Below, piece by piece: positions 1 to 9,200 of a stretch of 64,000 nt of DNA. The notes below the pieces were generated by a model that was not told the DNA's origin, did not search any database, and saw only the letters and a program-made list of their open reading frames with translations. The stretch spans positions 806,001 to 870,000 of the forward strand of contig NZ_SRXU01000001.1 of NCBI RefSeq assembly GCF_004792695.1, read 5' to 3'. A program made the position numbers and the translations under genes. How positions within the stretch are numbered: position 1 is the stretch's first letter; each line of letters starts with the position of its first letter. This stretch comes from Sphingomonas naasensis. GTDB taxonomy: Bacteria > Pseudomonadota > Alphaproteobacteria > Sphingomonadales > Sphingomonadaceae.

Positions 1-1676
1 CTCGCGACGTCCTGGGTCAGCCTGGTGTGCTGGAACGGCCCGTTCTCGGGGGTGACATAGGCGAGCGCTGCCGAAGACGGAGCGAAACCGCCGAAGATGT
101 TGATCGGCTGGCAGCCCAGCGCGCGTGCGCCCGCATCGGCACAGACGATCGCGCCGTTCAGCGTGATCGCGTTGGTCGCGGCGACATAGCGGTTCTGCAG
201 CACGATCGTGTCGACATTGATGTCCGAGATCGTGGTGCCGTGCGCGTAATAGGCGTCGTAGCTCCAATCGCCCGCGGCGAAGTCGAACTGGCCCTTCAAG
301 CCGCCGACGAAGCGGTATTGGCGCCGATCGGTGTGCACCTTGGGATCGGGGAAGCTGCCGTTGCTCGACCCGAAATTGAACGAAGTGATGCCTGCGGTGA
401 CGCAGCGATCGCGGATCAGCTGCGGCAGGAACGGATTGGCGCACTGGACGGTCAAATTGGGCCGGTTGTAACCCGGGCTCGGCTGGTTGCTGGTCTTCAC
501 CTGCGCGACGTTGGCGGTGAAGTAGATCTCGTGATTATCGGCGAAGTCGAAGCCGATCCGGCCGTAGCCGTTGATGCGCTCGAGCGCCGATTTGAGCGAC
601 GCGCCCGAGCCCGGCGCCCCGCTCAGGTCGCCGCCGACGCAGAAACTGTTGCCCGGGAAGCAATTCGAGACGCGGCCATTGCCGAGCGGCTGGCCGTTCG
701 AACCATAGTTGAAGTTGAACGGCGCGCCATTCGCGTCGAACGCGATCCCCTGCAGCGGCCCGTTGTTGATCAGGCCGTACAGCGCATATTGATAGGGCTG
801 CGCATAGTCGCGGTAGTTGAACTGCGGCAGGCCGTTGTTGGTGATGCCGGTGTTGAGCAAGGTCGAGGCGCGGTGCCAGTCGCGGTCGCCGGCGAGATCG
901 ATGCCGAAATTGCCCGGGCCGACGCCATCCTCATGATCATATTCGCCACTGACGATCAGGTGCAGCCGGTTGTCGAGCAGCGCGGTGCCGAACGCCGCCT
1001 GGACGAGCGCCTGCTTGTCGTCGCCATAGGTGGTGATGCCCGCCTGGGCGTTGGCCTTGAAGCCGGTGAAGCGCGTGTCGGTGATGAAGTTGACCACGCC
1101 GCCGACCGCGTCCGAACCATAGGAGGCCGAGGCGCCGCCGGTGACCACGTCGACGCGCTTGACCAGCAGCTGCGGGAACATGCTGATATCGGGAACCCCG
1201 GTGACGTTCGCGCCGACGACGCGCTGACCATCGAGCAGAGTCAGCGTGCGGATCGTGCCGAGGCCGCGCAGCGAGAAGGAACTCAGTCCCTGCTGGCCGC
1301 TCGACGTGCTGAACGTGCCGGTGGCGGCGCCGGTCGAGCCCTGCAGCGAGGGCAGCTGGATCACCGTGTTGAACAGATTGGGCTGGGCGTTGCGCGCGAT
1401 TTCCTCCTCGCCGATCACCGTGGTCGGCGTCGGCGCAGTGAACCCGCTCGACATGATTCGCGTGCCGGTGATGATGATGTCGCCCTGCTGCGCTTCGGCT
1501 TCCTGCGCGGGCGCGGCCGGGGGCGCCTGTTCGGCCTCCTGGACCGCGGGCGCGGCGGGCGCCGTCTGTGCATGCGCTGGCGTGAAGCTCAGCGACGTCG
1601 CGAGCGCCGCCAGACTGGTAGCGGTACCACGCACCGCCGCGTTCCTGCGGCGGTCGAACCAGAAATTCGCCATCAT
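1..1676 (-). CDS. TonB-dependent outer-membrane receptor (C-terminus outside window)
   Basis: The gene reads leftward and leaves the window, so only about the first 558 residues are seen. A signal peptide ends near residue 37 (..TPAHAQ). It is followed by an Ala/Pro/Glu-rich linker, a TonB-box-like stretch DIIITGTRI and a plug domain with SLRGLG, LLDGQRV and GGASASYGSDAVGG. The beta-barrel then begins, with a loop holding a close cysteine pair (NCFPGNSFC). Such receptors use TonB energy to import large substrates across the outer membrane. ATG 1676 is preceded by AGGTGG about 9 nt upstream; a second ATG follows directly at 1673. The promoter region carries a near-perfect 22-bp palindrome that is also found by the gluconokinase. 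That suggests co-regulation with the neighbouring beta-helix proteins and a glycan substrate, which is inference. Confidence 0.9.
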   Translation of the reverse strand, partial: MMANFWFDRRRNAAVRGTATSLAALATSLSFTPAHAQTAPAAPAVQEAEQAPPAAPAQEAEAQQGDIIITGTRIMSSGFTAPTPTTVIGEEEIARNAQPNLFNTVIQLPSLQGSTGAATGTFSTSSGQQGLSSFSLRGLGTIRTLTLLDGQRVVGANVTGVPDISMFPQLLVKRVDVVTGGASASYGSDAVGGVVNFITDTRFTGFKANAQAGITTYGDDKQALVQAAFGTALLDNRLHLIVSGEYDHEDGVGPGNFGIDLAGDRDWHRASTLLNTGITNNGLPQFNYRDYAQPYQYALYGLINNGPLQGIAFDANGAPFNFNYGSNGQPLGNGRVSNCFPGNSFCVGGDLSGAPGSGASLKSALERINGYGRIGFDFADNHEIYFTANVAQVKTSNQPSPGYNRPNLTVQCANPFLPQLIRDRCVTAGITSFNFGSSNGSFPDPKVHTDRRQYRFVGGLKGQFDFAAGDWSYDAYYAHGTTISDINVDTIVLQNRYVAATNAITLNGAIVCADAGARALGCQPINIFGGFAPSSAALAYVTPENGPFQHTRLTQDVA

Positions 1677-1765
1677 CTCCATCCCCACCTTGTCGTTTTT
1701 ATGCGCGCGCCTTGTTCTGAGGTCCGCGACGATGGCGAGTCTTATCGGATCGAACCGGTCCCAAC

Positions 1766-1787
1766 ATCTACGACCATGGTCGCAGAT
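1766..1787. promoter_or_regulatory. Near-perfect 22-bp palindrome, putative operator of the TonB receptor
   Basis: ATCTACGACC-ATGGTCGCAGAT pairs at 10 of 11 positions. It lies about 90 nt upstream of the receptor start at 1676, in the gap before the beta-helix gene ends at 1798. Its core TRCGAC-N4-GTCGCA matches the palindrome at 4932-4947. The binding protein is unknown. Confidence 0.55.
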
Positions 1788-1797
1788 ATGGGCTCGC

Positions 1798-4700
1798 TCA
1801 GGGTTGGGCGGCGTAGAGCGCGTGATGAGTGAGGATGAACAGGGTGCGTCCGTCGGCGCCGCCGAACAGCAATTGCAGCGGCCGCTCGGGCACGTCGATC
1901 CGCCCCTGCTCGCTGCCGTCGGGGGCATAGACGAACACCTGTCCGTTCGCGACATAGACCCGCCCGTCGGGCCCGGTCGCGACGCCCTCGCCGCCACGCG
2001 GCGCGAAGGGTCTGAGATCGGTCACCGCCCCGCCTGCGCCGAGCACGCCCGAATAGGTGCGGTTCTCGGAACCGTTGACCACATGGATCCGCTGACCGAC
2101 CTTGCCGCTGATCCAGCCATAGCTGTCGAGCGTGTCGGAGAAGCGCCAGCCGAGATGGTTGGACGGGCCCTGCTGCCAGACGCGGAACGCGGGCAGCACA
2201 AGGCTACCGTCGGGCGAGACATATTCGCGCGGCTTCGGCACCGCGACATCGCGCGCGAACATCTCGGCGAGCGTTGTGAAGCGATCCTGCGCGGGATCAT
2301 ATTGATCGCGGAACTCGCCATTGTTCCAGAAGCTCGCCGGGAGCGCGACCGTGGCGCCGACGCGCGCCGCGACCGGCGTCGACGCGATCACCCGCACCGC
2401 CTCGGACGCGCCCGGCCTGATGCTGTAGACCGTGGCCTCGGGCCCGTCCGACGACAACACCAGCAGGTTCCCCGATCGGTCGACCGCGAGATTGATCGGG
2501 TCGAGCGGCGCGTCGGCGACGACCGAAAGCCCTTCCTTCTCCGACCAGCCATGGATGCGATGGAACTGCCGATCGACGAAATAGAGCTTGCCGTCGGCGT
2601 CCACCGCGCCGCCACCCAGCGCGTAGAAGCCCGCGGCGAGTTGCCGGACGGGGGTGAGCGCAGGCGCCGCGGCAGGGACCGGCGTGTCGGTCACGTCGAG
2701 CACCGCGAACTCGCGCTCGCGCACCTCGGCGCCGCGAGTCACGTCCTGAATCGCGTTCGCGTAGGGATATTTGCTCGCCCGCAAATAGGTGCCGCAGCCA
2801 TTGGCGTCGCAGGTCGCGAAGCCGCTCTCGGCGTTGACATGGACGTTGCGGAAACGGATGCCCGTCGAACCATAGAGCTTGACCGCTGCCGGCGCCGGCT
2901 GGAGCGAGCGCGTGACGCGGTAGCCGTGGAAATTGGCGAACAGCAGATCGCGCGAATTGCGGACCTCGAGCGCCACGGTGTTGCGGCTCTCGCCTGTCTC
3001 CTCCTCGGTCTGCGGCGCGAGGAACTGCCAGTTGCGCACGCCGTCGAGCACGATCTCGGCGCGGACATGGTGCTCGGCCGACATCTGATAGACATGGCCG
3101 GGCGTCGCGGTGTTCGAGACATATAAACCGGCCTGGGCGTAGGTGTTCGGCGTCCACAGCCCGTTGAACGTTCCCCCGCCGCCATCGGTCACCCACAGGC
3201 TGGCATATTGGCCGTCCCAACGCTTCTTCGGATCGGCATCGGCGCTGTGATTGGCATTATAGGGATCGAAGCGGCTGCCATCGGCGAGGTTGGTGCCGTG
3301 CCCGCCTTGGAACTTGACGTCGTCGACCAGCGAGCGTTCGCCGGCGCGCCAGAGCAGCGCCGTCGCGCGTGGATTGATCCCGCCGGTGGCAAGGCCGAGC
3401 CCGGTTACGATCGCGTCGCCGCCTTTGGCGCTCTCGATCAGCGCCCTTGCCGGGCCGACCCCGCGATAGGCGGGACTGTCCTCGGCCAGCACGATCTGGG
3501 TCAGGCTCGGATGCAGGCCGATCAGCACCGTATCGGGACGCAGCCTGAGCGTGTCGCTGACCCGGTAGAAGCCCGTCGGGAAATAGAGCACGCGATGCGT
3601 ATCGATCGCGCGCTGGAGCGCGGCGGTATCGTCGGTGGCGTTGTCGCCCTTCACCCCGAGGTCGCGCACGCTGCTCCATGCGCCGACCGCGGGAAAGGCG
3701 CGGATCGCGGGTGCGATCCGGCGCGGCAGCCTCGCCAGCGGGGCCGCGTCGATGCGGGTCTGGTAGCTGCCCGGCTGGCCGAGCGCGGGCAACGTCAGCC
3801 CATAAGTGAATTCCTTGACCTTGTAGTGCGGCGCCGGGCCCGCGACTTCCCGGCCGCTGTCGCGAAAGCGCGCGAACACCGGCGTGCCGCTCGCCACGGC
3901 ATTGTCGAGCCCGATCTGGGTAAAGACATTGCCTTCGTTGCTGATCACCACCCCTGCCCGCGCGACATTCTCGAAGCGCACGTCCCTGCCCCACAACCAG
4001 TCGCCATAGCCGCGGTCGATCTCGATCCCGACCGGCACGTTGCGGAACACCGTGTTGACCAGCGTCAGCCCCGCCTCGTGCTCGCGGATCGCGGCGTCGC
4101 GCTGGCCTTCGAACTGCGAGTCGAGCAGCGTATATTGCCAGGCGGGCGAGGTCTTTTCGGCAAGGATCCCGTAGCGCCCGCCGAAGAAGCGCAGGCCCAT
4201 TCCGAGATTGCCGACCTGATAGATGCCCGCCAGCGCCGAGCCGAGGCGGAAATCGATATGGCTCAGATAGCTGTGCTGCGCGGTGTGGAAGCGCACTGCA
4301 GTGGCCGCCGGATTGCCCTCGCCGATCTCGAAATCGACATTGGCCATCGCCGAATAGAACGTCCCGGAATTGGCATCGGCGATGTCCGGATCGAAGGGCA
4401 CGCTGGTCGGCGGCGGCACCGGCACCCTGCCGCGCAACGGGCCACCGCCCGGGACCGGCGGTGCGGCGCCCGGCCGGTTGCCGGTGAAGAAGACCATGCT
4501 GCCCACGCCGCGCTGGAAGCCCGGCGTCGCGGGCGCCAGCAGGAACACGGGACGCGTCTTGCCGACGCCGAACAGGCGCACGCCCGGCCACATGTAGAGG
4601 GTGCGGGTGATGCGGTGGCGACCGGAAGGCAGGAAGACGATGCCGCCGCCGGGCTTCTCCGCCGCCGCGTCGATCGCCGCCTGGATCGCGGCGCTGTCGT

Positions 4701-4863
4701 CGGCCACGCCATCCCCACGGGCCTTGACCGTGACCGCAGCCGGATCGGGCGGCGCGACCGCGAAGACCGACGCCGACGACGTGCGCTGCGCCGCGGCTGG
4801 CGAGCCGGCGTGCAGCGCAGCGACCACCAGACATGCGGCGATCACGCCCGAAACCCTCGCCAT
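1798..4863 (-). CDS. Secreted tandem beta-helix (GH55/pectate-lyase-3-like) protein with C-terminal beta-propeller
   Basis: The product is 1021 residues with a signal peptide (MARVSGVIAA..GSPAAAQ, about 26 residues). Two modules begin with the Pectate_lyase_3 entry motif: GVADDSAAIQAAIDAA near residue 50 and NATDDTAALQRAID near residue 407. Each continues into a right-handed beta-helix pattern (GGIVFLPSG, VLYFPTGFYRV). This two-helix layout is typical of GH55 exo-beta-1,3-glucanases. From about residue 740 an NHL/SMP-30-like propeller follows (GGAVDADGKLYFVD, VDRSGNLLVLSSD). Start ATG 4863 is chosen because GGAGAGG lies just upstream and the signal peptide then starts cleanly; an upstream ATG at 4896 is possible. 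A clear paralogue lies at 6233-9238. Catalytic residues cannot be assigned by eye, so the substrate (beta-1,3-glucan, uronan or other) is open. Confidence 0.8.
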   Translation of the reverse strand: MARVSGVIAACLVVAALHAGSPAAAQRTSSASVFAVAPPDPAAVTVKARGDGVADDSAAIQAAIDAAAEKPGGGIVFLPSGRHRITRTLYMWPGVRLFGVGKTRPVFLLAPATPGFQRGVGSMVFFTGNRPGAAPPVPGGGPLRGRVPVPPPTSVPFDPDIADANSGTFYSAMANVDFEIGEGNPAATAVRFHTAQHSYLSHIDFRLGSALAGIYQVGNLGMGLRFFGGRYGILAEKTSPAWQYTLLDSQFEGQRDAAIREHEAGLTLVNTVFRNVPVGIEIDRGYGDWLWGRDVRFENVARAGVVISNEGNVFTQIGLDNAVASGTPVFARFRDSGREVAGPAPHYKVKEFTYGLTLPALGQPGSYQTRIDAAPLARLPRRIAPAIRAFPAVGAWSSVRDLGVKGDNATDDTAALQRAIDTHRVLYFPTGFYRVSDTLRLRPDTVLIGLHPSLTQIVLAEDSPAYRGVGPARALIESAKGGDAIVTGLGLATGGINPRATALLWRAGERSLVDDVKFQGGHGTNLADGSRFDPYNANHSADADPKKRWDGQYASLWVTDGGGGTFNGLWTPNTYAQAGLYVSNTATPGHVYQMSAEHHVRAEIVLDGVRNWQFLAPQTEEETGESRNTVALEVRNSRDLLFANFHGYRVTRSLQPAPAAVKLYGSTGIRFRNVHVNAESGFATCDANGCGTYLRASKYPYANAIQDVTRGAEVREREFAVLDVTDTPVPAAAPALTPVRQLAAGFYALGGGAVDADGKLYFVDRQFHRIHGWSEKEGLSVVADAPLDPINLAVDRSGNLLVLSSDGPEATVYSIRPGASEAVRVIASTPVAARVGATVALPASFWNNGEFRDQYDPAQDRFTTLAEMFARDVAVPKPREYVSPDGSLVLPAFRVWQQGPSNHLGWRFSDTLDSYGWISGKVGQRIHVVNGSENRTYSGVLGAGGAVTDLRPFAPRGGEGVATGPDGRVYVANGQVFVYAPDGSEQGRIDVPERPLQLLFGGADGRTLFILTHHALYAAQP

Positions 4864-4931
4864 CCTGCATCCTCTCCGAAACCGACGCGCGGTCATCCTG
4901 CGGGATAGGCGGGCGCGATCCGCGCGGCGAC

Positions 4932-4947
4932 TGCGACAAAGGTCGCA
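4932..4947. promoter_or_regulatory. Palindrome TGCGAC-N4-GTCGCA in divergent promoter region
   Basis: A perfect 6+6 inverted repeat (TGCGAC AAAG GTCGCA) lies between the divergent beta-helix gene (start 4863) and the gluconokinase (start 5027). The same core occurs at 1768-1785 upstream of the TonB receptor, so one regulator may control all three genes. This is inference from sequence identity of the half-sites. Confidence 0.5.
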
Positions 4948-5026
4948 ATGGTCAAAGCCGGCGGTACGCCCAATAGCTCTGCCGGGCCGCGGAAACGCGC
5001 CGCTTTGAGGAAAGCCGAGGACGCGC

Positions 5027-5581
5027 GTGCGAGTAGAGCAGAACCATCCCGGCTTGCCGCCCTGTGGGATCGTCGCGATGGGCGTCAGCGGTTGCGGCAA
5101 ATCGACCCTGGTCGCGCATCTCGCGCGGCATTGGGCGTGCCCCGCCTTCGAAGGCGATGATTTTCACGCCCCGGCGAGCATCGCCAAGATGCGCGCGGGA
5201 CGGCCGCTCGACGATGCCGATCGCTGGCCATGGCTCGATCGGCTCGGCGCGGCCATTGGCGCGGCGGTCACTGACAACGGTGTCGCAGTCGCCGCCTGCT
5301 CGGCGCTCAAGCGCAGCTATCGCGAAAGGCTCGAAGCCGCGGCCGGGGTGCCGCTATTGTTCGTGCTGCTCGACGGCGAACGCGCCGAGATCGCCGAGCG
5401 GCTCGGCGCGCGCACGGGGCATTACATGCCGCCCAACCTGCTCGACAGCCAGTTCGCCACGCTCGAGCGCCCGACCGACGATGAGCCCGCGCTGGCGCTG
5501 CATTGCTACCAGCCGCTCACCGAGCTCCGCGCCGCCGTTCTCGCATGGGCGCGCGACATGGCGACCGCGGCGCAACGCTAA
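5027..5581 (+). CDS. gntK: Gluconokinase (GntK/IdnK type)
   Basis: The product is 184 residues and should phosphorylate D-gluconate to 6-phosphogluconate in the cytoplasm, feeding the Entner-Doudoroff or pentose phosphate pathway. The P-loop is MGVSGCGKST near residue 18. It is followed by the family motifs EGDDFHAPASIAKMRAGRPL, DRWPWL, CSALKRSYRERL and GHYMPPNLLDSQFATLE, all diagnostic for the thermoresistant gluconokinase family. Length matches the family (about 175 residues). The start is GTG 5027, with GAGGA about 5 nt upstream; the ATG at the P-loop would truncate the first strand. The gene is divergent from the beta-helix gene and followed by the LuxR-type HTH gene after a 290-nt gap. 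Its presence suggests that the locus yields gluconate or a gluconate-like acid. Confidence 0.9.
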   Translation: MRVEQNHPGLPPCGIVAMGVSGCGKSTLVAHLARHWACPAFEGDDFHAPASIAKMRAGRPLDDADRWPWLDRLGAAIGAAVTDNGVAVAACSALKRSYRERLEAAAGVPLLFVLLDGERAEIAERLGARTGHYMPPNLLDSQFATLERPTDDEPALALHCYQPLTELRAAVLAWARDMATAAQR

Positions 5582-5709
5582 GGGCCGTCCGAATCCCGAA
5601 AATTGCCTGCGCCGACCGGCGCGGAAGCCATCGATCATGCGCCTGACGCCCCGTCCCGCGCCGCTGCGGCCATCAGCTCTCTGACAACATTGTCGGACGA
5701 CTCTCTACG

Positions 5710-5799
5710 ATCTGTTGGACAGATTTTTACCGATTTCGGGCGAAAACCGCTTGCATCCGGGCACAATCGCAGAACATAACCAAAATCTGTCTGACTGAT
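5710..5799. promoter_or_regulatory. Two FadR/GntR-type operator-like sites upstream of the HTH and beta-helix genes
   Basis: Two 15-nt sites fit ATCTGTYNRACNGAT: ATCTGTTGGACAGAT (5710-5724, an exact inverted repeat around TGG) and ATCTGTCTGACTGAT (5785-5799). Both contain GT-N3-AC, the core of FadR-subfamily GntR operators. A weaker relative, TTGTCGGACGA, sits at 5690-5700. Matching sites occur at 29578-29592 and 29652-29666 beside a FadR-type regulator gene. The rest of the gap 5582-5873 shows no gene. Confidence 0.5.
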
Positions 5800-5873
5800 T
5801 CCGGATCAACCGGAGCTGCCCGGGCAAGGTTCCGCAAGATGACCGGCCAATGAGCCAAGGGAGCGAGGATCAG

Positions 5874-6134
5874 ATGAAGGGGAACTTCCAGCAAGACGGC
5901 GCGGACCCGGCGACTCCCGCCAACGCCACGACGGCGGTCCAGCTGACGCCCACCCAGATCAAGGTAATGCGCGGCGTTCATTCGGGTCAGCTGAACAAGC
6001 AGATCGCGTACGAGCTCGGCATCGCCGAGGCGACGGTGAAGGCCCATATGACCGCGCTGATGCGTAAGCTGAACGTGCGCAACCGCACGCAGGTCGCGAT
6101 CGCCGCGCAGACGCTCGCACCGCACATCCTCTGA
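5874..6134 (+). CDS. Orphan LuxR/GerE-type helix-turn-helix protein
   Basis: The product is 86 residues. After a short polar N-terminus, almost the whole protein is one GerE-type HTH: LTPTQIKVMRGVHSGQLNKQ, then IAYELGIAEATVKAHMTALM and RKLNVRNRTQVAI. There is no receiver or ligand-binding domain, so it resembles stand-alone DNA-binding modules of the LuxR superfamily. Start ATG 5874 is preferred because AGGA lies 4 nt upstream; an in-frame ATG at 5850 would add eight residues. It sits directly before the second beta-helix gene (98 nt) and is a candidate local activator. Two FadR-like sites lie in its upstream region. Confidence 0.8.
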   Translation: MKGNFQQDGADPATPANATTAVQLTPTQIKVMRGVHSGQLNKQIAYELGIAEATVKAHMTALMRKLNVRNRTQVAIAAQTLAPHIL

Positions 6135-6138
6135 TTTC

Positions 6139-6156
6139 CCGGCCCGCAGGGGCCGG
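6139..6156 (+). terminator. GC hairpin after the HTH gene (weak terminator or attenuator)
   Basis: CCGGCCC-GCAG-GGGCCGG forms a perfect 7-bp stem with a 4-nt loop 5 nt after the stop of the HTH gene. No U-tract follows, so it may slow polymerase or protect an RNA end rather than terminate fully. Confidence 0.35.
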
Positions 6157-6232
6157 CAGGCGACAAGCTCGCGGCGCGACGTCCGGCGCAGGCGCTTCAC
6201 ATCACGATATCAGTCGATCCGGAGGGAAGACG

Positions 6233-9200
6233 ATGAAGGCATTCGGCCTCTTCTGCGTGGCGTTGCTGCTTGCGCCCGCAGCCTTCGCCAAATCGACCTC
6301 GGTCTATCTGAGCGCGCCCGACGATCCGCGCGCGATCACGGTCAAGGGCGTCGGCGATGGTCGCGCCGACGACAGCGCCGCGCTCCAGCAGGCGATCGAT
6401 GCTGCGGCTGCCGGTGGTCATGGCGGAATCGTCTTCCTGCCTTCGGGCCGCTACCGGATCAGCCGCACGGTGTTCGTACGCTCGGCGGTGCGCGTGTTCG
6501 GCGTCGGCGCCACCCGGCCGGTGATCCTGCTCGGCGACAGCACGCCCGGCTTCGGCGCGGGCGTGGCCGCGATGATCAGCTTCACCGGCGAGGACCAGTA
6601 TCGCGTCGGCAAGGTCCCGGTGCCGCCGCCCACCAGCGTGCCGGCCAATCCCGCAATCTATGACGCGACCTCGAGCACCTTCTATTCGGCCTTGTCGAAC
6701 GTCGATTTCGAGATCGGACGCGGCAATTCCGGCGCGGTCGCCGTGCGCTTTCGCGTCGCCCAGCACGGCTTCCTCCGCCATATCGACTTCCATCTCAGCT
6801 CGGGGCTGGCGGGCATCTATCAGGCCGGCAACGAATGCGAGAATTTGCGCTTCTACGGCGGCCGGTACGGGATCCTGACCGAGAAGACCTCGCCCGCCTG
6901 GCAGTTCACGCTGATCGATTCCGAGTTCGACGGCCAGCGCGACGCCGCGATCCGCGAGCACGAAGTCGATCTGACGCTCGTCAACGTCGCGATCCGCAAC
7001 ACGCCCGTGGGGATCGAGATCGACCGCGGCTATTCGGATTCGCTGTGGGGCAAGGACGTCCGGTTCGAGAATGTCTCGAACGCCGGCGTGCTGATCTCGA
7101 ACGAGGACAGCGTGTTCACCCAGATCGGCTTCGACAATGCGATCGCAGCGAACACGCCGGTGTTCGCCCGCTTCCGCGACAGCGGAAAGACGGTGCCGGG
7201 GCAAGGCCGGCACTATCGCGTCGGCGACTTCAGCCATGGCCTCAAGCTGCCGGCACTCGGGATGATGGGCGAATTTGCCACCGACGTCACGATCACCCCG
7301 CTGTCCCGCATGCCTGCGCGCCGGGCGCCGGCGATCCGCGCGCTGCCGCCGGTACGCGACTGGACCAATGTTCGCGATCTCGGGGTGAAAGGCGACGACG
7401 AGACCGACGACACCGCGGCGCTGCAACGCGCGATCGACAGCCACCGGGTGCTCTATCTGCCGATGGGCCGCTACCGCGTCACCGACACGCTCAAGCTGCG
7501 ACCGGACAGCGTGCTGATCGCGCTCCATCCCAGCCTCACCCATCTCTATCTGCCCGACGAAACGCCGGCTTATGCCGGTGTCGGCGGCGCAAGGGCGCTG
7601 CTCCAGAGCGCAAAGGGCGGCGACGCGATCGTCTCAGGGCTCGGCCTGTGGACCGGCGGGGTCAATCCCCGCGCGACCGCGTTGCTGTGGAAGGCCGGCG
7701 CCGCTTCGATGGTCAACGACGTCAAGATCCAGGGCGGCGGCGGTACCGTGCTGACCAAGGGCAGTCCGATCGGGTTCGGCGATCCCAGGGCACGCTTCGA
7801 CGGCCAGCATCCCAGCATCTGGGTGACGGATGGCGGCGGCGGCACCTTCGCGGCTATATGGTCGCCCAACACCCTCGCCTCGGCCGGCTTCCAGGTCTCG
7901 AACACGAAGACCCCCGGCTTCGTCTACGAGCTCTCGGCCGAGCATCATTATCGCGCCGAGATCGTGCTCGACAATGTCGAGAATTGGGAGTTCCTCGCGC
8001 CGCAGACCGAGCAGGAGGTCCGCGACGGGGTCAATGCGATCTCCACCGAGTTCCGCAACTCGCGCAACATCCTGTTCGCCAATTATCACGGCTATCGCGT
8101 CACCCGCTCGATCAAGCCGATGGACACCGCGATCCGCCTGATCAACTCGCGCGACATCCGCTTCCGCAACGTCCATGTGAACGCCGAGAGCGCCTTCGCC
8201 AGCTGCGACGACAAGGGCTGCGGCACCTATCTCCGCGCCAGCAAATTTCCGTTCGAGAACGCGATCAAGGACGTGACGCGCCAGTTGGAGGTGCGCGAGC
8301 GCGAGTTCGCCCGGCTCGACGTGCCGGCAGGGCCAGTGACCGCCGCTGCCGTCTCGGGGGTTCCGGTGTCGCCGGGGGTCGAGAAGCTCGCCGACGGCTT
8401 CTATTCGATCGCCGGCGCCGCGGTCGATGCGAAGGGGAAGCTCTACTTCGTCGACCGCTTCTACCACCGCATCCATGGCTGGTCGCGCGGCGAGGGGCTG
8501 ACGATTGTCGCCGATGCGCCGCTCGACCCGGTGAACCTCGCGATCGATCGTTCGGGCGACCTGATGGTGCTCTCCTCGGCCGGCCATGATGCCAGCGTCT
8601 ACAGCATCGATCCGGCGAAACCGGCAGAGGTGCGGGTGATCGCGCCGACGCCGGTGAAGATGCGCCCCGACGCGGCCACCGCGCTGCCGGTGAACCTGTG
8701 GGCCAATGGCGAGTTCGCCGACCGCATCGATCCGGTCAGCTACGAGTTCCCGCCGATTGCAGCGTTCTTCACCGACGCGATGGGCACGCCCAAGGCCAGG
8801 GAATATGTCTCGCCCGACGGATCGCTGGTGCTCCCTGCGTTCCGGGTGTGGAACCAGGGGCCCGACGACCATCAGGGCTGGCGTTGGTCGGACTCGCTCG
8901 ACGCCCATGGCCTCGTCACCGCGCGACCGGGCGAGCGCATCTTCCTGACCAATGCGTCGGAGAACCGCACCTATAGCGGGCTGGTCGGTCGCGCGGGCAC
9001 CGTCACCGATCTGCGCATCGCCGCCGATCGTGGCGGCGAGAGCGTCGCGCGAGATGCGGCCGGCAACCTCTATGTCGCGAACGGGCAGGTGTTCGTCTAC
9101 GGTCCCGACGGCAAGCCGATCCGCCGGATCGACCTGCCCGAGCGGCCGCTACAGCTGGTGATCGGCGGCGAGGATCGGCGGACGCTCTTCGTCCTGACGC

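Noticed and set aside
27..1832. 601-residue plus-strand frame at the left edge
   Set aside because: It lies opposite the TonB receptor gene; its product is Arg/Ala/Asp-rich with no domain, typical of antisense frames in GC-rich DNA.
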